Below are positions 48,919 through 60,473 of a DNA stretch of 64,000 nucleotides, one piece after another. The stretch covers positions 1 to 64,000 of the forward strand of contig JAJKFJ010021214.1 of NCBI GenBank assembly GCA_027382625.1, written 5' to 3'. The notes below the pieces were generated by a model. The model saw nothing but the letters and a program-made list of their open reading frames with translations. It had not been told where the DNA came from and searched no databases. The DNA comes from Tetmemena sp. SeJ-2015 (lineage: Eukaryota > Ciliophora > Spirotrichea > Sporadotrichida > Oxytrichidae). Numbering within the stretch: position 1 is the stretch's first letter; the number at the start of each line of letters is the position of its first letter. A program made the position numbers and the translations under genes.

Positions 48919-49555
48919 TTATTTTAATTAACTTGAGTTTAAGAAAATTCTTCCTCTATAAAGCTAGGAGAATAATCTATTTTAAATTAAAAACTCACAC
49001 GTCAACTGCAACGAATTTAAATTCACTAAATTAATTTATAATTTAATTTTTATTAAATTCTTAGCTATAATTAAGGAGATTGTCATGATGTTATAAGACT
49101 AGCTAGTTTTGTGGTGTTGGAAAATAAACAACAGAGTCACATTTGAAATCCTTGTCATTCTAGCAATCTTTTTAAATTGCTAGTCTAATTACCTTTTTAT
49201 TGAATTTTTCATTAGATTGATAGGACTAGTTATGTAAAAAAAAGAATCTGCTTTCTAACTATAAATAGAATAATATAAATAACTAATGAATGCATAATAC
49301 CAATGAGAAATAAATTAAAATTCATTGTGAGGGAAAATAATCACTAAAATTTTTGCTAAGATCTGATACTTAAATTCAACATCGCTGCGGCAATATTTTA
49401 TAAGCTATGAATTCTAAAATTAATGATAATGCTATCTTAAGCATTCAACATCACATAGATTCAGCTTTTTGCTTGTAATATTTTTACTATAATTTTATAA
49501 GATCATAAATACTTTTAAAAGACATAGTTAAAATGACAAAGAATTTTGCCTAATA
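48919..49555. other. AT-rich intergenic region
   Basis: Very AT-rich; no open frame of note and no recognised feature. Confidence 0.5.
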
Positions 49556-49860
49556 TAGCAATGCATTTTAATTCCATTTTATAAAACATTCTAGGTGATA
49601 ATCTAAGGCGAAGTGATGTTGATCTCTAAATTTTTGTTAATAAAAATCAATAGCTTGCATCTTTAGTAGAGAGTATTGTCCTCAGTAGTAATGATATTCG
49701 TGGACTGATCAGAGGGCCCCTAATTAAGTAAGTAGTCAGTGAGTATCCTGTTCCTGAGTTTCCTGAACGGGTTTTATTGGATGTCATTCGCTCCAAATAA
49801 ATCCTTTTCATCAGGTGGCTGTTCAAGTCTAATTTTCATTGTTTTATAAATCTATAATAT
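49556..49860 (+). other. Orphan coding segment (isolated MDS candidate)
   Basis: One frame is open over about 100 codons with good composition: NILGDNLRRSDVDLQIFVNK, then LVESIVLSSNDIRGLIRGPL and VVSEYPVPEFPERVLLDVIR. It has no start and no partner segment nearby, and it is not part of actin. It may be an MDS of a scrambled gene whose rest lies outside the window. Family not recognised. Confidence 0.5.
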
Positions 49861-49909
49861 CCTCTGCATAAAATGTTTCTTAACGCATGAATTACTTTAT
49901 TTAAACTAA

Positions 49910-51016
<1,107 letters not shown>

Positions 51017-51270
51017 GTAATACTGTATTCTTATCCCGCAGAGAGAGGTGGAATTATAGCGCTATTTAAGCATTAAAATTGTTTCTAGTAGAGCCAAATA
51101 AAAATTAAACCTTCCTTTCTATTCTATGCACGCAATCTGCTGGACTAATTAACAAGAAAAAAGAATATACTAATCAAACTACGGTTATTTATAGATTAGA
51201 ATTTCCTAAATTTCATTAAGTGGTTGAATGAATCAATAGGTATTGAAGAAAAAATAAATGATAAATGAAA

Positions 51271-54200
51271 TCAATCATTCAAGATGCATATCTTAGAATA
51301 ATATGAGGCAGTTGCATGGTTAATTTCTCCTTTATTGATACTATCTATAATCATTTTACGATTGTAGCCATAGCCCTCAACTATGCTGATCGCTTCTTCA
51401 TCGATTCTATAAGTCATGAAATCCTCTGTCAATGCACAGTAGTCGCTGTACTTAATTTTATTCTACGGATTGATGGGGATACCTGACTTTACCTCTTAAG
51501 TGCATTTGTAGTACAAGTTTTCTACGTTTATAAAGTTAATATTGCCACTATCCATCTGACCGTTTCCAGGTCCTATTATTCCGTTCATGCACTCTTAACG
51601 GAAGAAAGTGGCTCCTACTTTCAAATCATGCTCATCATCTTCCTCCTCTTCGAAGCCTTCAGTGGGTTCTTTCACCCACGGATGGTTTAAGATAAATCAC
51701 ATATGATAAATAATTTAAAGTATGCTTATAATTCTAAATATATCAGGAATGAGTATTCTCTTTTCAGGAGTGAGGATGAGCATTTTTCTTACTAAGTCCT
51801 TTGCGGTTTCAGAGATAGAGTCGACAGGAAATTCAAAGTCACCCTTCAGAATTAACTTATGCAAGTCGGCTATGTTGTTAGCTTTGAAAGGTACTGTTCC
51901 TTGGAGCATAGCATACAAGAGAACTCCTAAGCTCCAGATATCTGCGTAAAACCCTTCATAGCCCTCATCGATAATTATTTCTGGTGCGAGATATGCAGGA
52001 GTTCCACACTGCTCTTTTATAATTTAGTTGTTCTTAACAAGTCTGCTTACGCCGAAGTCACAAAGTTTAACACCACCTTCTCCGTCCATTAAAACGTTAT
52101 CCAACTTGATATCTCTGTGGAGAACACTTCTGCAATGACAGTGGCCTAACCCATAAATAATTTACTTGAAAATTGCTCTCGAAGTATCCTCATCAAGTCT
52201 CTTTCTCTTCTTTACATACTACAACAAATCTCCGCCTCCTGCGTACTCCATCACCATTAGGAAATGCTTTGGACTTTCAAAAACTTCCAGTAGTCTAATT
52301 ACACAAGAATGTCTAATTTTCTTTAGGATATAAACTTCTTAGAACACTTTCCTTCTGGAGTATTCATCTTTCATATAACTCTTGTCGATAGTTTTTATAG
52401 CCACATACTTTCCAGTCAGTTTATGAATCCCAAGAGTAACTTTACCAAAGGCTCCCTTGCCAATAAGCTTGACAAATTTATAGTAGTCTAGAGTTGTCGG
52501 TGGTATTTCGTTGTGTCTCTTTATATACGCCTTAATAAATTTAATGATTTTCTCTCGCTCTCCTACAATAGTTTCATTTAGAGTAATCTCTTTGTTTTCA
52601 GGAGCGGCTACACTGACGTTTTAACTCAGCGCCTAAGTATTATCACTAGCAGCTACACTAATAACGCTCTTTTATAAGTCTGAAACTCCTTGAGCACCAA
52701 CTAGACTTATTTAATTGGCTCTTTGCTAATTATTAGAAGTCTAAGCAGTATTCGCCTATCCGATATGCTTACCAGCTGTTTAGTTCCTGCTCCCTACAGC
52801 TGTCTATTGCTACTGCTGAGATTGAAGCAAGTTATATGGATTGTTATCTAAGGGTTGTATTTTTGGATCAAGCGAAGGAACATTTTTCCTATGGCCTATA
52901 GAGCTTGAAGAGCCAACTACTTAACTCTACTTTTAAGAGGCAAGTTAAGAACCCTAATTGTTATAGTTGCTCTAGTTAGATGGAGATTGCTTTTAGGAGT
53001 AAATTGATTGCTATAGTAAGATAGAGGGACCTTAGTTTTAAATCTCAGCAGTTTAATTTCTCTATTGCTACTCTGTTGGATGAGATTATTATCTGAGACA
53101 TTTCTCTTGTGAGAGTTAACTTGATTTTGCTGATATATCTATTGCTAATTAAAAGGCTTTTGCTGGTTGCTTTAATTCTAAACCAAATTTGAGTCACTTC
53201 CTCTCCTCTGTCCAGCATACTTTTACTGCTGCTATACTGAAGTGGGAGTTTAAATATCTGGGGTTGAGGAACCTTAGGCTTGATAAATCTGATAATTATT
53301 GCCATTAATCTTGATGTTCTTGTTTTAGTTAATGACAATATTGGAGTTGCTCTAAGGAGTCATGCAGAAGTTATTTATGATGCTTGCTGCTGAGGAGTCG
53401 CCTAATCCATTTTTCTCAGAAGGGAGGATCATCTAATGTAGCACCGTCTTATTCACATTCGTATTTATCATTAGCTGAATGGTTGGAACTTGCCTGTTCT
53501 GGCTATCCATACCTGAGTTTTGAGAATAAGTTTCATCTCGGTTTTCATCATACTACTAACCCTAAGGGTTAAAGATAAATTTGGGCCCTGACCCATTCAT
53601 AAATTAAAACTTATTATAAATATATTCATAGGAGTTGGTCCAGGCTACTGTTGAGAATTATGCCTATGATTAAACAAATTTGGATTATTTAATCTGCTGC
53701 TATCGTTTTAACTATTTTAAAGTCCGTTGCCGATGTTTGGAGAAGCGGAGCCTCTTCTGTGGTTTGAGCCTTGTCTGTTCTTTGAAAACTTAGCTAAGTC
53801 TAATTTCATGAGATCTTTAATTAAGTTATCCATCTCTTCCTTGCTCTGTAGCTACTTACTGCTTATGATGTTCTTTTCTTCAAGGTAGCCGAGAAATTCT
53901 CTCAAATTTTCTAAGATTTCCTCATTTGCCTCTTCCTCTTCAGTACGCTTTCCATCAGGAGATTACTTTCGCTTAATATACTTTCCTATGTGCTAAATTA
54001 TTAAGCAATAATTTTTGGATTGACAACCTAAATTTTTAGTTAATTTTTTAATATTTGCTCCTTCGGATTCTTATGGTTAAATAAATAGAAGCATTTCATA
54101 GTTCTGCTGATGGTTTTAATACATCTGTACCGACTATGGGCTCCTTTAACTCATCTGGGCAAGAATCTTAGAGATGTTGTCTGTACTTCCATCTTGCTGA

Positions 54201-56221
54201 GAATTGCTGTGATGCATCTATGGGGGCTGATAAGAGTACTAGCTTGAGCTTATTCCACTCTTCGCGCTTGAATTTTTCTCCAACAAAAGCGAAGACGCTT
54301 TCTATATCCTGAGAGAATCCTCGTCTGATATTTGTTGCTGCTAATTGCTATTCTATTGGACTAATATTTGCTGCTATTGTTGTTATTGAGCCTTTTAGAG
54401 AAAGTAGTTATTGAGCATCTGGGATTTCATTTAGTTGTCTGGAACTTACTGGTGAGACTACTGAGGTATGGCTTGCTACTTCTATTTCTAAGAGGGTATC
54501 TTGCTTGAATTCAAGGCACTTTGACTGCTTTGGTTATATTGACCAGTTTAGTTCTATTGATAGGAGGCTGCTCCACTAAGTGAGCTATGACTGTGCTAGT
54601 TTCTGGCGTCTGGAGACTGAACTTGAGAAACAGGAGCGGAAGTGGGAGTGCAAGACCCATCCGATCCTGTGGTATACTTCTTCTTTAGCTCATAAACTCT
54701 TTAAAATATCTGGCTCTAGTTCTTCTAGTGATTTGAGTTATAGCCTGAGTGTGCAGAGCTGTTTCCAGGATTCATGTTTGCAGTTTGTTGCTACTGAGAG
54801 GCAGAGGATGTGGTAGAGATACTTGATTTTTTCAATAGAATTTAATTCAAAGGTGATTATTGGCTTTGCCTTGAGTTACTTTAGAACTGTGAGCTCATTA
54901 AACTGTAGTTCCCTTGAGACCCATTGCAAATATAAATTATTACTCAAAGGAGATTAAGCGCCTTATTTAAAAGCAAAAACACTTCCCTTATTCACGCTAT
55001 CCTTAGGGCTCAAAGTAGTCTGCATTTAACTGTTTAGGAGCACTGTATTTTGAGATTATCTACTTTGATTTGAGTTTGAATACTGTGAGAGAATTGAAAT
55101 GGGTGTGGGGGATTTATTATGTACATAGGGCCTATTGGCTTGATGCTGATCCTTAGAATTCATACGAGAGCCTGCTGCACTTCCCGAAATTGGAGTTTAA
55201 ACAGGATTTCCACTCTCTAATAAAATAAGTATTCAACTTTTAAAATTACTCACTCGCCCCTTGAGCGAATTTTATGGTTTGCTATTGCTGTGAGGATTGT
55301 GATAGAGTTACATTGCAGGATGAGGACTACTAAGAGAGTGAGGTCTATTAACCTGAGTGCATATTCTATATACCACTTGTGGAAAACTTTTTCTTGAGGG
55401 TTGCCATTTTAGTGGTCAAATTTAATGGAGATTGCTGCTATTACTGCACAAATTGATGAATCGCTTAGTTTTCGATATTTGATTCTCTTCTTACATGATA
55501 ATTAAAAGAGCTAAGTTCAATATTTTTAGAGATGATGAGATGAAGGATTTTAAGGTTCCTTTTGAATTTAGACCGAGTTCATTTTGTGGTTATTTGAGGC
55601 AGCATTTGAAATACTGTTCTTTGCGGAGAAAGCTCCAGTGGCTGCAGATCCACCATTCACAACTTGTCTGCTCTACTTTGGAATTAAAATAATTTTTGGA
55701 GCAGGTGCACCATTCATTTGCTTTGAATCATAAAGGCTGTTAGTTAACTCTTTGAAAAAGTTAGCACCTGCTCTCTTCTATATCAAAACTCAGCAATCAA
55801 GTTTACAAATAAGGAGCGATGCAAAAATTTAAGACTCTTACATTTTAGGCAACATCCGAGTGCTTTTAAGTGAGTGGCCCATGTTAAGCCTATGCTTGCA
55901 GAACCTTCGACTGAGAAGGAGTGATTTAGATGTTCTGCTGCTATAGCACAGAATTGGAGCCACCTCCTAACTTAAGTCCATGTTTCATATTTTCTTGATT
56001 TCCATAGGCTCCTTAGTCTAATATATTATTTAGAATGCCCTTTGCATTTTGTGCTACTTACAATTAGAGAGTGGGGAGGAGGGTGCTGACTACTTTTTAT
56101 AGTGCAAGTTATTTGAGTAGCCTGAGGCCGATTGCGGGTGGTAGTTTTGGGCATAAGATTAGCTGTTGGTATGAGAGTGGTGCGACTGCTAGTTTTGAGG
56201 GAGATGCTAATGATTTTTCAT
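51271..56221 (-). CDS. SNF1/CAMK-like kinase with a ~1,000-residue Q/S/N-rich N-terminus
   Basis: The kinase domain (about 52490-51660) has LDYYKFVKLIGKGAFGKVTL, VAIKTIDKSY, EYAGGGDLLQYVKKR, HRDIKLDNVLMD, DFGVSRL, CGTPAYLAPEIII and DIWSLGVLLYAM. A C-terminal DEEAISIVEGYGYNRKMI segment resembles the UBA-like autoinhibitory region of AMPK-related kinases. The end is LND-TGA (51271-51273). Upstream, minus-strand frames remain open with matching Q/S/N-rich composition to MKNHQHLPQNQQSHHSHTNS at 56221; the link near 54000 is in frame. IESs include one with ATGAAT. The kinase call is secure; the full N-terminal extent is less so. Confidence 0.8.
53595..53623. other. IES, 29 bp, pointer ATGAAT (ATTCAT on +)
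   Basis: ATTCAT occurs at 53595-53600 and 53624-53629. On the minus strand, deletion removes a TGA and joins PGPTPMNGSGPKFIFNPQ. Confidence 0.85.
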
Positions 56222-56451
56222 ATTTAAGTTCAAAAATTTCAAAAATAAACAATCACTTTGATAATTATTCTTTCCTCTCAACTGATAACCTCACTCCAAG
56301 AACTTCATCAGCAGAGGTGCAAACAATTTGAATGAAAAATAAATCAAAGCAAATATAATAAATATAATATTCTAATTGTCAAAGTTAATTTGTAAAAAAT
56401 AGTAGAAGGCTGATTAAAAATATTGGGATTGGATAATTTATATAAGAATAT

Positions 56452-56886
56452 GGCCCTATCCCCACCGCACGTGCGGTTCCGGACCGCACGTGCGGAACCA
56501 TGACCGCACGTGCGGGACCAGTACCGCACGTGCGGAACCATGACCGCACGTGCGGAACCAGAACCGCACGAGGGCCCGTACCGCACATACTATAAATTTT
56601 TTTAGGAACCCTCCATAAATCTACATATAAAAATTACTTTAACGTCTTTTAAAGTCTAGAACGTATGAAAATATTTTCAGAACTAATGTTATATCTATTT
56701 TTAATAAAGTTAACTGAACTTTCGGGGGGGAGGGACGGAAGTGCACCTCCCCCCTTTTTTAGGTCAAAATCGCCCAAAAATCGTCCTTTTAAGCTGAAAT
56801 GAGCCAAAAATGCCAAAAAATTAAGTCTTTTTGGCCTTCGACATTTCCTTAGGTCAAATTTCATTATTTAAAATTTTGAAAAATTC
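56452..56886 (+). repeat. Left terminal inverted repeat
   Basis: About 435 bp, nearly identical in reverse complement to 58967-59407. The differences I see are small length changes in G/C and A runs and at the extreme tip. Confidence 0.9.
56465..56570. repeat. 20-bp-period array of the palindrome CCGCACGTGCGG (left arm)
   Basis: Five perfect copies start at 56465, 56484, 56504, 56524 and 56544, then a decayed one at 56564. The 12-mer is self-complementary with a CACGTG core. The mirrored array lies at about 59289-59391. Confidence 0.95.
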
Positions 56887-57065
56887 ACTCAAAACATGTT
56901 TCAATTCAAATTTACCATTAAAGTAATAGTCTTTAAATAATATAGGGCAAATTTAGGCAGATAATTGATCAGTACCAGCAAGATCTACAATATTTGCCTC
57001 AGATAGAAGCTATAAGTTAAATAAGCCCTCAGAATTTATAAATATTGCACTTATTTGATATTCTT

Positions 57066-58754
57066 TCAACATAGAGAAATCTTTCCTCTCGAATGTATTT
57101 ACTTAAGAAGAATATGGCAAGTTACGTTTAAGGTCAAGATAATTTCATCTATTGCAGTATTTGGTTTCTTACTCTGACTTTAACAAAGAGAAGGTCTCGA
57201 GGATGTCTTGCGTGTCATATGTTAAACTTTGGGAAGCCATACGGCCACTTTTCTATAACACTCATTCGAGTCAATTTCTGTAGTTCTTTGTTTGTTTGCC
57301 GCCCTTCCTTGGGCCATGTCTTCTGTTCGGTTTCTGATTTCTGTTCTGAGGTCTTCTGTTCCCTTGTTTTCTGTTTGGTTTTCTGTTCTTGGTGGAGGTG
57401 ATGATGTCACCGTCTTTGTTCTCTCTAACCTTCTTTAGGAAATTGTTGATTAGATTCTGGATCTAAATTTAAGTTCTCCTGCTTGCGCACTTGCAAGGAT
57501 GTTTTTTTTCCTCAATTCTTTGTTTAGTAGCTGGAGGATTCTGAATCCGTATCCGTCCGCTATTCTCATTGAGGCTTACACCGTCAAGTATTGTTCATTC
57601 ATTTTTAGGAACCTTCCTTTGAAAGCATTCTGGTCCCAGATGAGTATGGTGTTCTTGGCCTTGCCGCATATCTTAAGTAGTACTTTGTTTATTGATCCAT
57701 CTTATTTAGTGGCTGACTCGTAAGCTTTGGAGTTGGAGAATTTGAGGTCCACGTGTATGATGTCTTCAACTTGGGTTATGTATCTTTCCCAGTCGTTTCT
57801 TGCCATGATCTTGCCATGGCTTGGTTCAGACATTCTTGCATCCGTAGGTTTGTGGTGTTTGGGTCGTTGTTATTAGATAGGTGGGGGTTTGTTTTAATTA
57901 TTATAATTGATCTTATTACTTTTGGATCCACCTTTATCAATCTCAACTTTAATGATTTATTATTATTGTTAGAAAGGGTTGTCTATCTAATAGTCAGTCT
58001 CATTTTGTCGTGTATTTTTTTTCTCTTATTACCTATGGGGTGGTATCTATTGCTAAGATGGTTTCCTAGGGGTGTGTGAAGAGGTGGAGGACTTGGGGTT
58101 GTCCTTGAAGGTCTTCGCTCTTCTCCTGATCCATTAGTCGTATTCTGTTTGGGTTTCGACGTTTTTGGGTATAAGGTTAGGTTGAGGTTGTTTTTAAATT
58201 TTCGTACCAGTTGTTGTGGATGGGAGAGCGTCTCTGATATTTTCTATCTTGTCTCTTTCCCAGAATTTTAGACTGATGTTTGTGACAATGCAGATTTTCC
58301 ATATCGCACCCATAAAATATGATTGGGTTTCGTTGTCAACTATGTACTCTCCGACGAATCTTCTGTCGTCGGAAATTATCATGAGCATCGCTGTTATTTC
58401 AGCTATTGGTTCTTTGATAAGTGAGTTCCATGTTTCCTAGTAGACGTATTCTAGGAGTTGGTATTTAATAGGGAGTTTGTGACTGAATTCAGCCTTAACT
58501 CACTCTATTGTTTTCTCAAGTCTTTGAAGTAGACTTGTGAGGGTTTGTTCAGCTTTCCATCTAATGGTTTTAGTCTAGTTCCTAGATATTCTTTCAGGAG
58601 TCATAGGAACCTATAGACATATAGCTGTGGTTGGAGCTTTCGCTGGAGTATGATTCATCCCTATTTAAGCTTCGGTTTGGTATTTATGAACTCGTGCAAG
58701 AATTTCTTCGGTCGCTTTTAATTTTTTAATTTTCTATTTTATATAAGATAGCAT
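57066..58754 (-). CDS. Element-encoded protein of unknown family, one internal TGA
   Basis: With the Gln code the minus strand is open from ATG 58754 to TGA 57066-57068, about 560 codons, broken only by a TGA at codon 85 (58500-58502). Globular segments: YQLLEYVYQETWNSLIKEPI, LMIISDDRRFVGEYIVDNET, and MARNDWERYITQVEDIIHVD with ILIWDQNAFKGRFLKM. Between them are P/Q/T-rich linkers, and a basic E/R/T/N repeat region follows. No DDE, zinc-finger, reverse transcriptase or YR motif was recognised. It fills the element between the TIRs. Codon 85 TGA suggests either a mildly decayed copy or a recoded site. Confidence 0.7.
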
Positions 58755-58966
58755 GCTTTATTTACGATTTTGATAATAGCATTTAAACTTTTCGGAAATT
58801 AATTGCAGAACTATTTCCAACTATTTTTTATCATAATTTCTTAGGCTCACTATTTTGAAGAAGAATATATAGGAGTTAAAATGTGACTCAGTCATCTAAA
58901 GGAGACGGAGTCCCAAAAACATAAAAGTATTCATCAGAATTAGACATAATAACAAAAAAATAGATC

Positions 58967-59407
58967 ATTTTTCAAAAATTTTAAATAATGAAATTTGACC
59001 CTTAAGGAAATGTCGAAGGCCAAAAAGACTTAATTTTTTGGCATTTTTGGCTCATTTCAGCTTAAAAGGACGATTTTTGGGCGATTTTGACCTAAAAAAG
59101 GGGGGAGGTGCACTTCCGTCCCCCCCCCCCCGAAAGTTCAGTTAACTTTATTAATAATAGATATAACATTAGTTCTGAAAATATTTTCATACGTTCTAGA
59201 CTTTAAAAGACGTTAAAGTAATTGTTATATGTAGATTTATGGAGGGTTCCTAAAAAAATTTATAGTATGTGCGGTACGGGCCCTCGTGCGGTTCTGGTTC
59301 CGCACGTGCGGTCATGGTTCCGCACGTGCGGTACTGGTCCCGCACGTGCGGTCATGGTTCCGCACGTGCGGTCCGGAACCGCACGTGCGGTGGGGGACTC
59401 AGGGCCC
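58967..59407 (-). repeat. Right terminal inverted repeat
   Basis: Inverse copy of the left arm, about 441 bp. The C run is longer here (12 C) than the G run of the left arm (7 G). Confidence 0.9.
59289..59391. repeat. 20-bp-period array of the palindrome CCGCACGTGCGG (right arm)
   Basis: Mirror of the left-arm array: five perfect 12-bp palindromes at roughly 20-bp spacing. The short ORFs called here simply translate this repeat. Confidence 0.95.
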
Positions 59408-59416
59408 TAAGAATAT

Positions 59417-59743
59417 GTATTATCTTAAATTTCAGATATATAATTTTACTTTAGAATATAGAAAGAACTTTATCAGACTTTCATTTATTATAACCTAATT
59501 TATTAAATTGAATTCTTAGCTCATAATATAAACAAGCAAGTCAAATATTGCTAGAATTTAGATTGTTTAGACTTGATTAATTTATCTTACTCACTAAATA
59601 ATTTGAAAGATGGAAGAAGAGGTAACGGCAGTTGTGATTGTTAAAATGAATAATCTAAAGCGAGAGGAGAATAGAGAATGAGAGAATTAAATTGAGAATT
59701 AGTTATCTGATTTCATAGTGTATTGTTATCTTGCCTATATGAG
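59417..59743. other. AT-rich spacer between transposon and ERH
   Basis: No coding signal recognised; presumed 3' flank of ERH. Confidence 0.5.
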
Positions 59744-60228
59744 TCACTGTGCTAGTTTGCGGAGATAAACATGAAGCATAGCTTTGAACCAGGCCTTCCC
59801 ATGGCAAGTGTAGCCTGCCGCCTTGTGATTGAATACCAAAGCTGACAGATCAAACAACTAGTCCACAAATTTGAGTATATCCTCCAGCATATAGTCTGCC
59901 TTATTCACTTCTGCATCTTGTAAAATAGAATAATGAATATGAAGTGTATGAATCTTGTGATGAGGGATTGTTGACAATTCCAAGCTTGTTGAGGAGGAAG
60001 TTTTCGTATATCCTGCAGAAGCTTTCTAGCATCTCATTTGGGTTAGAGCAGTCCAGATATGTACGTGTCTCCTCGTTCTTTGAAAATTAAACTAGCATTA
60101 TGGAGTGGCCGCTCATTCCTTGCACTTCATTAGCTTCACATATAAATTGTAAAAGATGCAATTTTATTTATGCTATTAGCTAGTTGGTTGAATTAGATGG
60201 TGGATCCTGTAGTTTATGCCTCTGTCAT
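59744..60228 (-). CDS. ERH: Enhancer of rudimentary homolog (ERH)
   Basis: After removing two IESs the minus strand encodes an ERH-like protein of about 130 residues. MSGHSIMLVQFSKNEETRTY matches the MSHTILLVQPTKRPEGRTY start of ERH, NPNEMLESFCRIYENFL its first helix, and DILKFVDQLFDLSALVFN the DLADLSCLVY region. HGKAWFKAMLHVYLRKLAQ-TGA (59744-59746) matches the C-terminal YNKDWIKEKIYVLLRRQA. It carries about 24 extra residues before the usual start. ERH is a small conserved nuclear protein acting with RNA-decay and splicing factors. Confidence 0.87.
59915..59951. other. IES, 37 bp, pointer CAAGAT (ATCTTG on +)
   Basis: ATCTTG occurs at 59915-59920 and 59952-59957. On the minus strand, deletion gives NPSSQDAEVNKADYMLEDIL. 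Confidence 0.88.
60129..60174. other. IES, 46 bp, pointer AGCTAAT (ATTAGCT on +)
   Basis: ATTAGCT occurs at 60129-60135 and 60175-60181. On the minus strand, deletion removes a TGA and gives FNQLANEVQGMSGHSIM. Confidence 0.88.
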
Positions 60229-60473
60229 TTTAAATTTGCGCCAATATTACCAATAATTATCTTCTAATAAAAGAAGCAAATAAATTATTTCTTGCAATAT
60301 TTTAAGTCTCAAAACCTGTTAATATTTTTATAATTAATTTAACACAGAGATAGAGTTGCCTAATTTTAAACTGGTTTAATTTAGAGAAAAAGTTTACTTA
60401 GTGTCTGTGTATTGTTTGTATCAAATTATTAAAAGCTTGCTTTAATTATAATTAAGACTGAGGTTGCAATAAA

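Larger units (their letters stand above)
56443..59416. mobile_element. DNA transposon, 2,956 bp, long TIRs, 9-bp TSD (MULE-like or new family)
   Basis: TAAGAATAT at 56443-56451 and 59408-59416 is a perfect 9-bp target duplication around 56452-59407. The left arm 56452-~56886 is repeated in inverse orientation at ~58967-59407, including the palindrome array, the TTCGGGGGGGA tract and the FLGDFDLK-encoding stretch. The termini are GGCCCTATCCCC and (reverse complement) GGGCCCTGAGTCCCCC. Long TIRs with 9-bp duplications are typical of Mutator-like elements, but no Mutator transposase motif is visible. It is not a TBE element: there are no C4A4 repeats, the TIR length is wrong and the TSD is not ANT. 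Confidence 0.9.

Noticed and set aside
53555..53580. CTAACCCTAAGGGTTA as a telomere-like repeat
   Set aside because: A single palindromic occurrence inside coding sequence that reads FNPQGQQ on the minus strand; not a telomeric array.
56344..56588. Arginine/cysteine/glycine-rich short ORFs here and at 59222-59498
   Set aside because: They are translations of the 20-bp palindrome array in the transposon arms; several frames read equally well.
56443..59416. Telomere-bearing element (TBE) of oxytrichids
   Set aside because: No CCCCAAAA repeats, arms far longer than 78 bp, 9-bp instead of 3-bp duplication, and none of the three TBE proteins was recognised.
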